A stretch of 64,000 nt of DNA, taken from contig JALNYK010000006.1 of assembly GCA_023229845.1 (NCBI GenBank), forward strand, positions 48,846 through 112,845, read 5' to 3'. Both the position numbers and the translations under genes were made by a program. Origin of the DNA: Gallionella sp. (GTDB taxonomy: Bacteria > Pseudomonadota > Gammaproteobacteria > Burkholderiales > Gallionellaceae). How positions within the stretch are numbered: the stretch's first letter is position 1; every line of letters begins with the position of its first letter. A model generated the notes under the pieces. The model saw only the letters and a program-made list of their open reading frames with translations, ran no database searches and was not told the origin of the DNA. This document shows positions 8,135-20,028 of the stretch, piece after piece.

Positions 8135-9604
8135 TCAGCCCGCGAGCTTCTGCTTCAGGATGTCGTTCAGCTGCGCCGGGTTGGCCTTGCCCTTGCTCGC
8201 CTTCATCGCGAGGCCGACGAAGAAGCCGAACAGCTTGTCCTTGCCACTGCGATATTCGGCGACCTTGTCGGCATTCGCGGCGATGATCTCGTCCACGATC
8301 TTTTCGATGGCACCGATGTCTGAAATTTGCTCCAATGCTTTTTTGACAATGATTGAGTCAGCATCACCGCCTTCGGTCCACATTGTACGGAATACTTCTT
8401 TGGCACCAGAATTGGAAATTCTTCCTTTAGCTACATAAGCCAATAGTTCTGAAAGTCGGTAAGCTTTAATTGGGCATTGAGTAATATCCAACTCGTCGCG
8501 ATTTAGTTGTGCCGCCACCTCACCAATAATCCAATTTGCACAAAGCTTTGGGTTGTCTATATCGTTTTCAGTGTCCAAGTGCATCCGAGTTGAGTCAAAA
8601 AAATCGGCCATCTCGCGCGAGCTGGTCAGCACGCTGGCGTCATAGGCGGAGAGGCCGAGGTCGTTCACGTAGCGCGACTGTTTGTCGTGCGGCAGTTCCG
8701 GAAGCGTGGCGCGCACCTCGTCTATCCATTGCGCAGAAATGTCCAGCGGCAACAGGTCGGGGTCGGGGAAATAGCGGTAGTCGTGCGCGTCTTCCTTGCT
8801 GCGCATCATGCGGGTCTCGCCGCTGTCCGGGTCGAACAGGATGGTGGCCTGCTGCACCTTGCCGCCGTTTTCTATGGTGTCGATCTGCCATTGCACTTCG
8901 TAGTCGATGGCCTGCTGCATGAACTTGAACGAGTTCAGGTTCTTGATCTCGCGGCGCGTGCCGAGTTCGCCGCCGGGCTTGCGCACCGACACGTTCACGT
9001 CGCAGCGGAACGAGCCTTCCTGCATGTTGCCGTCGCAGATGCCGATCCAGCGCACCAGCGTGTGCAGCGCCTTGGCATAGGCCACGGCCTCGGCGGCGGA
9101 ACGCATGTCCGGCTCGGAGACGATTTCCAGCAGCGGCGTGCCAGCGCGGTTCAGGTCGATGCCGGTCATACCGTGGAAGTCCGCGTGCAGCGACTTGCCG
9201 GCGTCTTCTTCCAGATGAGCGCGGGTGATGCGCACCACCTTCTCGTAAGGCTTGGCGTTACCCGACAGCGGCTCGACCTGTATGGTCAGCGCGCCCTGGC
9301 CGACGACCGGCAGATCAAACTGGCTGATCTGGTAGCCCTTGGGCAGGTCGGGGTAGAAGTAATTCTTGCGTGCGAACACCGAGCGCGGCGCGATATGCGC
9401 GCCGGTGGCGAGGCCGAACTTGATCGCGCGTTCCACAGCACCCTTGTTCAATACCGGCAGCACGCCGGGCAACGCAAGGCTCACCGCGTCGGCCTGTGTG
9501 TTCGGCTCCGCGCCGAACGCGGTCGATGCGCCGCAAAAGATTTTGCTGTTGGTCGAAAGTTGCGCATGCACTTCCAGACCGATAACGATTTCCCACTGCA
9601 TCAT
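8135..9604 (-). CDS. gatB: Asp/Glu-tRNA(Asn/Gln) amidotransferase subunit B
   Basis: GatB binds misacylated Glu-tRNA(Gln) or Asp-tRNA(Asn) and phosphorylates it before amidation with ammonia from GatA. The 489-residue protein begins [21 protein letters not shown], contains the conserved [14 protein letters not shown] region and [11 protein letters not shown], and ends in the YqeY-like tail ([15 protein letters not shown]). The start overlaps the DUF3050 stop by ATGA (9601-9604), so translation is probably coupled. A stretch of about 300 bases (8318-8615, residues about 330-430) is far more AT-rich than the rest although the protein is intact. Confidence 0.97.
   Translation of the reverse strand: MMQWEIVIGLEVHAQLSTNSKIFCGASTAFGAEPNTQADAVSLALPGVLPVLNKGAVERAIKFGLATGAHIAPRSVFARKNYFYPDLPKGYQISQFDLPVVGQGALTIQVEPLSGNAKPYEKVVRITRAHLEEDAGKSLHADFHGMTGIDLNRAGTPLLEIVSEPDMRSAAEAVAYAKALHTLVRWIGICDGNMQEGSFRCDVNVSVRKPGGELGTRREIKNLNSFKFMQQAIDYEVQWQIDTIENGGKVQQATILFDPDSGETRMMRSKEDAHDYRYFPDPDLLPLDISAQWIDEVRATLPELPHDKQSRYVNDLGLSAYDASVLTSSREMADFFDSTRMHLDTENDIDNPKLCANWIIGEVAAQLNRDELDITQCPIKAYRLSELLAYVAKGRISNSGAKEVFRTMWTEGGDADSIIVKKALEQISDIGAIEKIVDEIIAANADKVAEYRSGKDKLFGFFVGLAMKASKGKANPAQLNDILKQKLAG
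8318..8615. other. AT-rich mosaic segment within gatB
   Basis: Codons in this segment are strongly A/T-ending and long AT runs appear, while gatB on both sides is as GC-rich as its neighbours. The reading frame is unbroken and the residues match the expected GatB C-terminal region. This looks like a patch imported by homologous recombination from a lower-GC relative. Confidence 0.6.
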
Positions 9605-10401
9605 TTGCTCCGTTTTTTCGATTGGGAAGGCAGGGCGGCGCGGACGCCGTCCCAGAAGGCGATGCGCGCCTCGATGGCGGCGCAGCCGGCTTTGGCGGAT
9701 GCGCGCAATCTGACGTCGCTGCCGCCGCACAGGTGGCCCAGCAGTCGTAGCGACAGCGGGCCATGCAATTCGTCGTCGAGGTGGATGTGGCGTTCCAGGT
9801 AGTAGTGGAACAGCGGCGCCCTGCGTTTGCTTATTTTCATGTCGGCCAGCAGCGCGCGGAACATGCCGGGAATGACCTGCTCGCGGCCGAGTGCGAAGGC
9901 TGCCGCGACCACATGCGGTTTGCCGGTGTCGATAAAGCCGAAAGTGGTAAGCATGAACCGGCGCGCCGGCTCGGGGATCTTCGCGGTCTGCAGCGCCTTC
10001 TCGATGCCGTTGCGCTGCACCGAGCGCAGGAAGGCCTTGATCGGCCGCGTATCCGCGCCGACCTCTTCCATCGCCCCGAGGTAGAGGTCGAAATGGCTGA
10101 TGAAGGTCGGCTTGCCCCTGGCGGTCGGCAGGCCCTCGTCGGTCTCTTCGCCCAGCACGATCTCGTTGATGAAGCGCTGGGCCTCGGTGACGGCGGCATC
10201 GCCGGTCGGCATCCAGGGAACCTGGCTGTCTGCCATGTGGCGTTGCAGGAATTTGAGCAGCGACATGAAATCCCACACCGAGTAGATGTGGTGCTCCATG
10301 AAGCGGCGCAGGTCGTCCATGTCGTGCACCGCACCGTAGATCGGATGGCGGTCGAGTTTCCGCTTGAGCGGGGAGATGCCGGTGAATCGGGTGAGTTTCA
10401 T
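9601..10401 (-). CDS. DUF3050 protein, heme-oxygenase-like fold
   Basis: 266 residues; the N-terminal part ([20 protein letters not shown], then SLLKFLQRH) matches the DUF3050 family, whose members have an all-helical heme-oxygenase-like fold with conserved histidines and acidic residues that can bind metals. Further histidines lie in [14 protein letters not shown] near residue 213. The enzymatic role is unknown. The gene lies between gatA (5-base gap) and gatB (4-base overlap), an unusual location for this family and strong evidence of cotranscription with the amidotransferase genes. Confidence 0.82.
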   Translation of the reverse strand: MKLTRFTGISPLKRKLDRHPIYGAVHDMDDLRRFMEHHIYSVWDFMSLLKFLQRHMADSQVPWMPTGDAAVTEAQRFINEIVLGEETDEGLPTARGKPTFISHFDLYLGAMEEVGADTRPIKAFLRSVQRNGIEKALQTAKIPEPARRFMLTTFGFIDTGKPHVVAAAFALGREQVIPGMFRALLADMKISKRRAPLFHYYLERHIHLDDELHGPLSLRLLGHLCGGSDVRLRASAKAGCAAIEARIAFWDGVRAALPSQSKKRSK

Positions 10402-10406
10402 GGGTG

Positions 10407-11858
<1,452 letters not shown>

Positions 11859-11861
11859 GAT

Positions 11862-12149
11862 CTATTCGATGACTTTCGGAACGAGGTACAGGCCCGCCTC
11901 GACCTGCGGGGCGATGGCCTGAAAAGCCTCGCGCTGATTGGTTTCCGTGACGACGTCCTCGCGCAGGCGTTGCGACAGATCCTGAGCATGGGACATCGGC
12001 TCGATACCGGCGGTGTTGACCGCCTGCATTTCGGCGATCAGGTCGAAAATACCGGACAACTGCGCACGGGCGGTTTCGATCTCCGGGGCGGTCATCGCCA
12101 AACGGGCCAGCCGGGCGACTTTTTCAACATCCTGGGTGCTTAAAGACAT
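11862..12149 (-). CDS. gatC: Asp/Glu-tRNA(Asn/Gln) amidotransferase subunit C
   Basis: Small 95-residue clamp subunit that wraps around the GatA-GatB interface. It begins MSLSTQDVEKVARLARLAMT and has the typical LREDVVTE segment. It is the first gene of the leftward gat operon; its promoter must lie in the 82-base divergent gap shared with mreB (12150-12231), where I see no convincing hexamers. Confidence 0.95.
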   Translation of the reverse strand: MSLSTQDVEKVARLARLAMTAPEIETARAQLSGIFDLIAEMQAVNTAGIEPMSHAQDLSQRLREDVVTETNQREAFQAIAPQVEAGLYLVPKVIE

Positions 12150-12216
12150 AGCAAAAACTTTATTGGAATAAGGCTAATAGAGTATCATACGCGGCTTCTA
12201 CAGCGCACCTCTTTGA

Positions 12217-13275
<1,059 letters not shown>

Positions 13276-13311
13276 CGCGTCCTGTCGATGATCTTGCATC
13301 GGGGCGCGTAG

Positions 13312-14220
13312 ATGAGTAACGCGCAAACCTTCCAATTCTTCAATCGCGGCCCGTCGCCAGCGGCGCGGCTGGTGTTCTTCGTGGTGCTCTCTCTGTTGCT
13401 GATGTTCGTCGATGCGCGTTACCGCTATCTGGAGTCCGCGCGCAGCACGTTGTCTATGCTGGTCACGCCGATTCAGCAACTGGCGACGATGCCGGGCAAG
13501 TTGTGGCATCAAGCGGGCGAGTTCTTCGTCACGCAGGGCGGTCTGGTGGAAGAGAATCACGGCTTGCGCCAGCAGCACGGTCGCGACGCCGCATTACTGT
13601 CGCAATTGCAATCCCTGCAGCAGGAGAATCAGCATTTGCGCAACCTGCTGACGTTGCCGCAGCGCAGCGAGTTCTCCGCGCAGTCGGTCGAGATCCTGTA
13701 TGCCGAACGCGATATATTCAAGCGCAAACTGCTGATCGGCAAGGGTGAGAACGCTTCGATCAAGCTCGGTCAGGTGGTGATGGACGACATGGGCATCGTC
13801 GGGCAGATCACCCGCGTCTATCCCTGGATGTCGGAGGTCACGCTGATCACCGAGAAGGATCATGCGGTGCCGGTGCAGGTGGTGCGCAACGGCTTGCGCA
13901 CCATCGTGTTCGGTGCGGGAGACACCAGTCAGTTGTCGTTGCGTTACATGCCGGTCAGCTCCGATATTCAGAACGGCGACGTGCTGGTCACCTCGGGCAT
14001 CGACGGCGTTTATCCGCCGGGTATTCCGGTCGCGAAAGTGGTCAAGATCGAGCGCGACGCGGCTTATCCGTTCGCGCGCATCTCCTGCCTGCCGTTGGCC
14101 GGCGTGGATCGCAACCGCCAGTTGCTGATCCTGTCCGACCTGCCGCCGCTTCCTGTGCAGCCGGCAGAGGAATTGCCGCCGGGAACCGGCAAGGATGCCA
14201 AGACCGGAGGGAATGGCTGA
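13312..14220 (+). CDS. mreC: rod shape-determining protein MreC
   Basis: Bitopic elongasome scaffold that binds PBP2 in the periplasm. The 302 residues show one N-terminal membrane segment (about 20-38, LVFFVVLSLLLMFVDA), a coiled coil (about 80-112, QSLQQENQHLRNLL) and the two-barrel periplasmic domain (DDMGIVGQITRV, VPVQVVRNGLRTIVFG). The C-terminal tail is proline-rich. Start ATG 13312 follows 36 bases after mreB; the stop overlaps the mreD ATG as TGATG. Confidence 0.96.
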   Translation: MSNAQTFQFFNRGPSPAARLVFFVVLSLLLMFVDARYRYLESARSTLSMLVTPIQQLATMPGKLWHQAGEFFVTQGGLVEENHGLRQQHGRDAALLSQLQSLQQENQHLRNLLTLPQRSEFSAQSVEILYAERDIFKRKLLIGKGENASIKLGQVVMDDMGIVGQITRVYPWMSEVTLITEKDHAVPVQVVRNGLRTIVFGAGDTSQLSLRYMPVSSDIQNGDVLVTSGIDGVYPPGIPVAKVVKIERDAAYPFARISCLPLAGVDRNRQLLILSDLPPLPVQPAEELPPGTGKDAKTGGNG

Positions 14221-14732
14221 TGTCCTATCTTTCGCCATCCACACCGGAAATCCAGCGCCCGGTCGGCAACATCTTTATCGTGCTCAGCGTGCTGATCGCG
14301 CTGTTTTTGAACGCGTTGCCGTGGGAAGGCTGGTGGCTGGCGTTGCGCCCGGATTTCGTCGCGCTGGTGATGTTGTACTGGTGTACGCACACGCCGTTGC
14401 GGGTCGGTATCGGGCTGTCTTGGGCGGCCGGCATGCTGGCCGATGTGGCCGATGCCAGCCTGTTCGGCCAGCATGCGCTGGCTTATACGCTGCTCGCCTT
14501 CGGCGGCGTGGTGCTGCATCGCCGTCTGCAGATGTTCGACCTGCGTCAGCAGACCACGCAGGTGCTCGGTATCTTTGCGCTGACCTACGGGGTGTATGCG
14601 CTGGTGCACTGGCAGGTGAACGGCTATGTGATGTGGGCGTACCTTCTCGGCTGCCTGACTTCGACCCTGCTGTGGGCGCCGCTCAGCATCATGTTCCAGG
14701 CGATGCGGCGGGCGCGCGTGGAACGTGAATGA
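14220..14732 (+). CDS. mreD: rod shape-determining protein MreD
   Basis: Polytopic inner-membrane protein of the elongasome, 170 residues with five or six predicted membrane segments (for example LSVLIALFLNALPW and LGIFALTYGVYALVHW). MreD binds MreC and modulates PBP2-RodA. It overlaps mreC by one base and mrdA by four (ATGA), so the three genes are translationally coupled. Confidence 0.93.
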   Translation: MSYLSPSTPEIQRPVGNIFIVLSVLIALFLNALPWEGWWLALRPDFVALVMLYWCTHTPLRVGIGLSWAAGMLADVADASLFGQHALAYTLLAFGGVVLHRRLQMFDLRQQTTQVLGIFALTYGVYALVHWQVNGYVMWAYLLGCLTSTLLWAPLSIMFQAMRRARVERE

Positions 14733-16630
14733 ACAAGCACGTCGAATTAAAAAACCACCTTCGCGAGATTTTCTATTTCCGGTTGCGATTGGCTATCGGC
14801 GTCGGCTTTGTGCTGACGCTGATGGCGATCCTGCTGCTACGCTTCCTCTATTTGCAGGCGGTGCGCCACGACTATTACCAGACGCTGGCGGAAAGCAACC
14901 GCATCTCCGTCGTGCCCATCGTGCCGAACCGCGGCCTGATCCTCGACCGCAACGGCATTGTGCTGGCACACAACTATTCCGGCTACACGCTGGAGATCAC
15001 GCCGACCAAGACCGGAGGGCTGGAAGAGACGATCAACGAGCTGTCCACGCTGGTCGAGATCACGCCGCGGGACCGCAAGCGGTTCAAGAAGCTGCTGGCC
15101 GAGCGGCGCAACTTCGAGAGCCTGATGATACGCAACAAGCTCACCGACGAAGAAGTTGCGCGCTTCGCCGCACAGCAATACCGTTTTCCCGGCGTCGAGA
15201 TCAAGGCACGATTGTTCCGCGACTACCCCTACGGCGAGCAGATGTCGCATCTGCTCGGTTATATCGGGCGCATCAACCAGACCGATGTCGAGGAGCTTGA
15301 AGAAAACGACCTCGCGGCGAATTATCGCGGCTCAGATTACATCGGCAAGACCGGGCTGGAGCAGAGCTACGAGAGCGAGCTGCACGGCAAGACCGGCGTC
15401 GAACAGGTCGAAGTCGATTCCGGAGGACGCGCTGTGCGCATCCTGTCGCGCACGCCGCCGTCTTCCGGCAACACGCTGGTGCTCAGCATAGACGCGAAGC
15501 TGCAGGAGATCGCGGTGCAGTCGTTCGGCAATTATCGCGGCGCGTTGGTCGCGATCGATCCGCGCAACGGCGAGGTGCTGGCCTTCGTCAGCAAACCGGG
15601 CTACGACCCCAGCCTGTTCATCGACGGCATCGACCCGCAGAACTGGGACGAACTGAACAACTCGCCCGATACGCCGCTGAACAACCGCGCGCTACGCGGC
15701 CAGTACCCGCCGGGTTCCACGATCAAGCCGTTCATGGCGCTGGCCGGGCTGCATTACGGCACCCGTTCGCCCGAGCGCACCATTAGCGATCCCGGCTATT
15801 TCACCTTGCCCGGCAGCGGCCATCAATACCGCGACTGGAAGAAGGGCGGGCATGGCAGCGTGGACATGTTCAAGTCCATCGTGGTGTCCTGCGACACCTA
15901 TTATTACGGCCTCGCGACCGAACTGGGCATAGACAAGATTTTCAATTACCTGTCGGGTTTCGGCTTCGGCAAGAAGACCGGCATCGACCTCGAAGGCGAG
16001 ACCTCCGGGCTGTTGCCGTCGCAGGAATGGAAGATGCGACGCTACAAGCAGAAGTGGTATGCCGGAGACACCGTATCGGTCGGCATCGGCCAGGGCTACA
16101 ACCTGGTCACGCCGATGCAACTGGGCTATGCCACCGCGACGCTGGCGAACAACGGCGTGGCCTACAAGCCGCATCTCGTCCGGGAAGTGCGCAGCGCACG
16201 CATCAGCGAAAACCGCGTGATCGAGCAAAAACAGGCGTTCGACCTCAAGCTCGATCCGGCGAATTACGACCTGGTGCGCCGCGCGATGGTTGCAGTCACC
16301 CAGCCCGGCGGCACGGCGGTGTCGGCATCGGCCGGCGCACCCTACCAGATCGCCGGCAAGACCGGCACCGCACAGGTGATCGGCATCAAGCAGGGCGCGA
16401 CCTACAACGAGAGTCAGGTGAATGAGCGCCACCGCGACCATGCCTGGTTCATCGCCTTCGCGCCGGCAGAGGCGCCAACGATTGCGCTGGTGGTGCTGGC
16501 CGAAAACGGCGGCCACGGCGGCGGCACCGCCGCCCCGATTGCGCGTAAGGTGCTGGACTATCATCTGCTCGGCAAGGTGCCGCAACCGCTGCCGGACGTG
16601 GCCGACAAGGAGGGCGAGGAGAATGACTAG
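14729..16630 (+). CDS. mrdA: penicillin-binding protein 2
   Basis: Class B penicillin-binding protein, the monofunctional DD-transpeptidase that crosslinks lateral-wall peptidoglycan with RodA. The 633 residues carry one N-terminal membrane anchor (about 20-42), the pedestal domain, and the transpeptidase domain with nucleophile S330 in YPPGSTIKPF, the VSCDTYYYG segment and the KTG triad in IAGKTGTAQVIG. The start overlaps mreD by ATGA; the 3' end overlaps rodA by 8 bases. Confidence 0.96.
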   Translation: MNKHVELKNHLREIFYFRLRLAIGVGFVLTLMAILLLRFLYLQAVRHDYYQTLAESNRISVVPIVPNRGLILDRNGIVLAHNYSGYTLEITPTKTGGLEETINELSTLVEITPRDRKRFKKLLAERRNFESLMIRNKLTDEEVARFAAQQYRFPGVEIKARLFRDYPYGEQMSHLLGYIGRINQTDVEELEENDLAANYRGSDYIGKTGLEQSYESELHGKTGVEQVEVDSGGRAVRILSRTPPSSGNTLVLSIDAKLQEIAVQSFGNYRGALVAIDPRNGEVLAFVSKPGYDPSLFIDGIDPQNWDELNNSPDTPLNNRALRGQYPPGSTIKPFMALAGLHYGTRSPERTISDPGYFTLPGSGHQYRDWKKGGHGSVDMFKSIVVSCDTYYYGLATELGIDKIFNYLSGFGFGKKTGIDLEGETSGLLPSQEWKMRRYKQKWYAGDTVSVGIGQGYNLVTPMQLGYATATLANNGVAYKPHLVREVRSARISENRVIEQKQAFDLKLDPANYDLVRRAMVAVTQPGGTAVSASAGAPYQIAGKTGTAQVIGIKQGATYNESQVNERHRDHAWFIAFAPAEAPTIALVVLAENGGHGGGTAAPIARKVLDYHLLGKVPQPLPDVADKEGEEND

Positions 16631-17720
16631 GCGACAGTTGTGGCTGCGTTTCATCGCGCATATCGATCCTCCGCTGATGCTGGGCATAGGCCTGCTGATG
16701 CTGACCAGCCTGATCGTGCTGTATAGCGCCGACAACGCGAGCTTCGGGCAGCCGCTGAAACAATTGGCCAATATCACGATCGGTCTGACCTGCATGTGGC
16801 TGGTCGCCAACCTGCCGCTGCACTACCTGATGCGCACCGCGATCCCGATCTATGCGCTGGGGCTGACGCTGCTGATCGGCGTCGCGCTGTTCGGCGAGAT
16901 CAGCCACGGCGCGCGGCGCTGGCTGAACCTCGGCGTCATGACCATTCAGCCGTCCGAGCTGATGAAGATCGGCGTGCCGCTGATGATGGCGTGGTACTTC
17001 GAGAAGCACGAGGCGACGCTGACGATGAAAAATTATGTCGTCGCCACGCTGCTGTTGCTGGTGCCGGTCGCGCTGATCGCGCGCCAGCCCGACCTCGGCA
17101 CCGCGCTTTTGATCTCCGCCAGCGGATTTTATGTGCTGTTCCTCGCCGGTCTTTCCTGGCGCGTGATGGGCGGGCTGGCCGTCGGCGCGCTGGCCGCCGC
17201 GCCGTTCATGTGGGGCATGCTGCACGACTACCAGCGCCACCGCATCCTGATGCTGTTCGATCCCGAGCAGGACGCGCTGGGCAAGGGCTACCACACCATC
17301 CAGGGCATGATCGCGGTCGGCTCCGGCGGCATATTCGGCAAGGGTTATCTCGACGGCACGCAGACCCATCTCGACTTTCTGCCCGAGCGCACCACCGATT
17401 TCATCTTCGCCGTCTACGCCGAAGAGTTCGGCCTGTTGGGCAACCTGTTCCTGATCGGGTTGTATCTGTTCGTGATCGGCCGCGGCTTCATCATCACCGC
17501 GAACGCCTCGACCTATTTCACGCGGCTGATGGCAGGCAGCATCACGCTGACCTTTGCCACCTATGCCTTCGTCAACATGGGCATGGTCAGCGGCATCCTG
17601 CCGGTGGTCGGCGTACCATTGCCGCTGGTGAGCTACGGCGGCACGTCGCTGCTGACCCTGTTGCTGGGTTTTGGTATGCTGATGAGCATAGAAACGCACA
17701 AGAAGTTAAATAAAACGTAG
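16623..17720 (+). CDS. rodA: peptidoglycan glycosyltransferase RodA
   Basis: SEDS-family polymerase of lipid II that partners PBP2. From ATG 16623 the product is 365 residues with about ten membrane segments and the SEDS signatures RWLNLG, QPSELMK, ARQPDLGTALL and the C-terminal VSYGGTSLLT. The start is inside the mrdA 3' end (mrdA stop at 16628-16630), which is typical tight packing for this pair. rlpA follows after 9 bases. Confidence 0.96.
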   Translation: MTRRQLWLRFIAHIDPPLMLGIGLLMLTSLIVLYSADNASFGQPLKQLANITIGLTCMWLVANLPLHYLMRTAIPIYALGLTLLIGVALFGEISHGARRWLNLGVMTIQPSELMKIGVPLMMAWYFEKHEATLTMKNYVVATLLLLVPVALIARQPDLGTALLISASGFYVLFLAGLSWRVMGGLAVGALAAAPFMWGMLHDYQRHRILMLFDPEQDALGKGYHTIQGMIAVGSGGIFGKGYLDGTQTHLDFLPERTTDFIFAVYAEEFGLLGNLFLIGLYLFVIGRGFIITANASTYFTRLMAGSITLTFATYAFVNMGMVSGILPVVGVPLPLVSYGGTSLLTLLLGFGMLMSIETHKKLNKT

Positions 17721-17729
17721 GGAGGAAGC

Positions 17730-18674
17730 ATGGGCAGGCAAATCACGATTCTGGTGTTGGCAGCGCTGATGCTGGCCGCGTGCAGCAGCACACCGCAACG
17801 CAAGGTGGAAACGCGCGGCACTCCCGCACCGGTCGAGGCGCGCACGGTCGGGACCGCTACCCCGTCCGGCGCCGGCGGCTATCTCGTCGGCGACGGTCCG
17901 GGCGCGGATGCGCCGGCCAACATCGATGACATCCCCGATGCCGAGCCCAGGAGCGAGCCGCTGCATCGCTATGCCAACCGTCCCTATGTCGCACTCGGCA
18001 AGACCTACACGCCGATGACCATCGCCGGGAAGCATCGGGAGCGCGGCATCGCTTCCTGGTACGGAAAGAAATTCCACGGCCTGCGCACCTCCAGCGGCGA
18101 GGTGTACGACATGTACGGCATGACTGCCGCCCATCCGACGCTGCCCATTCCCAGCTATGCGCGCGTCACCAGCGTCGCGAACGGCAAGTCGGTGGTGGTG
18201 CGCATCAACGACCGCGGCCCGTTCCTGCATGAGCGCGTGATGGACCTGTCTTACACCGCCGCGCACAAGCTCGGCATCCTAGGCAACGGCAGCGCGGAAG
18301 TCGAAGTGGAGAGCATCGCCCCGAGCGCGATTGTCGGCAACGTCGCCAGGGCTGAGCCCGTTCAGATTCGGCCGCTGGAGCCGGTCCAGACCCGGCCGCT
18401 GGAGCCGGCCAAACCTGCGGTGGTCACGCCGGTAGTCGCCGGCGGCAACGTCTACCTGCAGCTCGGCGCATTCAAGTCGCGCGATGCGGCGGAGAGCTTC
18501 ATGGCGAAGATGCGCGCCGAACTTGGCGATGTCGGTCGGGAGATCGGCCTGTTCGTGAAGGGCGGCTACACACGCATCCACCTCGGCCCCTATGCCGACC
18601 AGAACGAAGCGCGCAGCAGCGCCGAGGGACTGCAGGGGCGGCTGGGGTTCAAACCGATGGTGAACTTGCGTTGA
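17730..18674 (+). CDS. rlpA: rare lipoprotein A, septal ring lytic transglycosylase-like
   Basis: Outer-membrane lipoprotein of 314 residues. It has a lipoprotein signal peptide with lipobox LAAC (Cys near residue 18), a double-psi beta-barrel domain (about 105-190, GIASWYGKKFHGLRTSSGE, with VVRINDRGPF carrying the catalytic aspartate), a Pro-rich linker with a duplicated RPLEPVQTRPLEP unit, and a C-terminal SPOR domain (about 240-314) that binds denuded glycan. It cuts or remodels peptidoglycan, often at the septum. The GGAGGAAGC ribosome-binding site lies 7 bases before ATG 17730. Confidence 0.94.
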   Translation: MGRQITILVLAALMLAACSSTPQRKVETRGTPAPVEARTVGTATPSGAGGYLVGDGPGADAPANIDDIPDAEPRSEPLHRYANRPYVALGKTYTPMTIAGKHRERGIASWYGKKFHGLRTSSGEVYDMYGMTAAHPTLPIPSYARVTSVANGKSVVVRINDRGPFLHERVMDLSYTAAHKLGILGNGSAEVEVESIAPSAIVGNVARAEPVQIRPLEPVQTRPLEPAKPAVVTPVVAGGNVYLQLGAFKSRDAAESFMAKMRAELGDVGREIGLFVKGGYTRIHLGPYADQNEARSSAEGLQGRLGFKPMVNLR

Positions 18675-18737
18675 TTTTTCCGCTCTGACTCGGTTCCCAT
18701 AAATCAGCAAGGCGCACGGAGGCGCCGTTGCCCCGTC

Positions 18738-19823
18738 ATGAAACTGCGCGCATTATCGTTACCGGCTGCCCTGTATGCGGCCTTCCTTCCCCTCGCTTCC
18801 GCTGCGGAGAGCGAATTCCTGCAATGCGCATCCAGGCCGAACGACAGCGAGCGACTGAAGTGCTACGACGATCTCGCGTCCGCCCGGTTGCGCACCAGCG
18901 CGCCATTCCAAGTTATGAGTGCAGAAGCGGCACCTGTCGGCCCCGCACCGGAGATCGTGGTGCCCGAGCGGGAGCGTGCGCGCAAAGAGCGCAGCTATCT
19001 CACTCGCACATGGAATCTCGACGGACGGAACAGGGAAAACGGCACGCAATTGACGCCGCTCCGGCCATATCGGACGAGTTACCTGATCGCGCGGACGTCG
19101 TCCCGCACGAACAGGCAGCCCGCCTCGCCCGCGCCCGGCCATACCACTGCGACGCCGCTCGACCTCGATGCGCTGGAAGCGAAGTTCCAGTTCAGCTTCA
19201 AGGCCGAGATCATGAACTACCGGCAGATCGACTGGCTGGGTTTCAATGACTTCCGGCTGTGGGGCGCCTACACCCAGCAATCCAACTGGCAGGCGTTCAA
19301 CGCGCGCAACTCGTCCCCATTCCGCGAGACCAATTACGAACCCGAACTGATCGCCACCTTCGGCACCGGCAACACCGCCTCCAGCCTGAAGATGGTTAAT
19401 CTCGGACTGGTGCACCAGTCGAACGGCAAGGGTGCGACCAACTCGCGCAGCTGGAACCGCGCCTACGTGCAAGGCGGGTGGGAATGGGACAACAACCTCA
19501 GCATGCTGGCGCGCGGCTGGTGGCGCATCCCTGAGAGCGTCGTAAACGACGACAATCCGGACATCGAGGATTTCGTCGGACGCGCCGATGCGATGATTCG
19601 CTGGGAGCCGAGCAGGACGCAGTCGGTCACGCTGCTGCTGCGCAACAACCTGTATCTGGGGCATAACCGCGGTTTCATGCAGCTGGATTGGACCACGCCG
19701 GTGTTCGTCGGCAAATCGGCGAAGTTGCATGCGCAGGTGACTACCGGTTATGGCGAGAGTTTGATCGACTACAACCACAGGCAGACGACGTTCGGGCTGG
19801 GGGTGTCGTTCAGGGAGTGGTAG
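18738..19823 (+). CDS. pldA: outer-membrane phospholipase A1
   Basis: OMPLA-type outer-membrane beta-barrel that hydrolyses phospholipids when dimerised with calcium. The 361 residues include a signal peptide (MKLRALSLPAALYAAFLPLA), an N-terminal low-complexity region, and the barrel with the HxS catalytic pair in GLVHQSNGKG, preceded by the WGAYTQQSNWQAFN and FRETNYEPEL strands characteristic of the family. The protein ends in an aromatic residue pattern (GLGVSFREW) suitable for BAM recognition. It stands alone after the mre operon. Confidence 0.92.
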   Translation: MKLRALSLPAALYAAFLPLASAAESEFLQCASRPNDSERLKCYDDLASARLRTSAPFQVMSAEAAPVGPAPEIVVPERERARKERSYLTRTWNLDGRNRENGTQLTPLRPYRTSYLIARTSSRTNRQPASPAPGHTTATPLDLDALEAKFQFSFKAEIMNYRQIDWLGFNDFRLWGAYTQQSNWQAFNARNSSPFRETNYEPELIATFGTGNTASSLKMVNLGLVHQSNGKGATNSRSWNRAYVQGGWEWDNNLSMLARGWWRIPESVVNDDNPDIEDFVGRADAMIRWEPSRTQSVTLLLRNNLYLGHNRGFMQLDWTTPVFVGKSAKLHAQVTTGYGESLIDYNHRQTTFGLGVSFREW

Positions 19824-19996
19824 AAAGCTACTGCGGTGGTCACCTGCGGCGTTGCGCGGTGCTCGGAATCCTCATGTACTGAATGTACATTCCGGTTCCT
19901 GCGCTCCGTGCGCCTTGCATCTGACCATCCTCGCTACGCTTTCCAGTGGTGCTACTCGTCGGCGCACAGGGGAGTGAAAAGCGAAAACCAAACAGC

Positions 19997-20027
19997 TGCA
20001 TGGTGGGCTGCGCCCACCATGCATTTT
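19997..20027 (+). terminator. hairpin downstream of pldA
   Basis: A perfect 12-bp stem TGCATGGTGGGC / GCCCACCATGCA with a 3-base loop is followed by TTTT. It could terminate pldA transcription, but the sequence also belongs to a common GC-rich repeat type, and the U tract is short. Confidence 0.4.
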
Positions 20028-20028
20028 G

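Noticed and set aside
18358..18411. Tandem repeat in rlpA as a CRISPR-like or mobile repeat
   Set aside because: It is a short coding duplication (RPLEP units) in the proline-rich linker, normal for this protein type.
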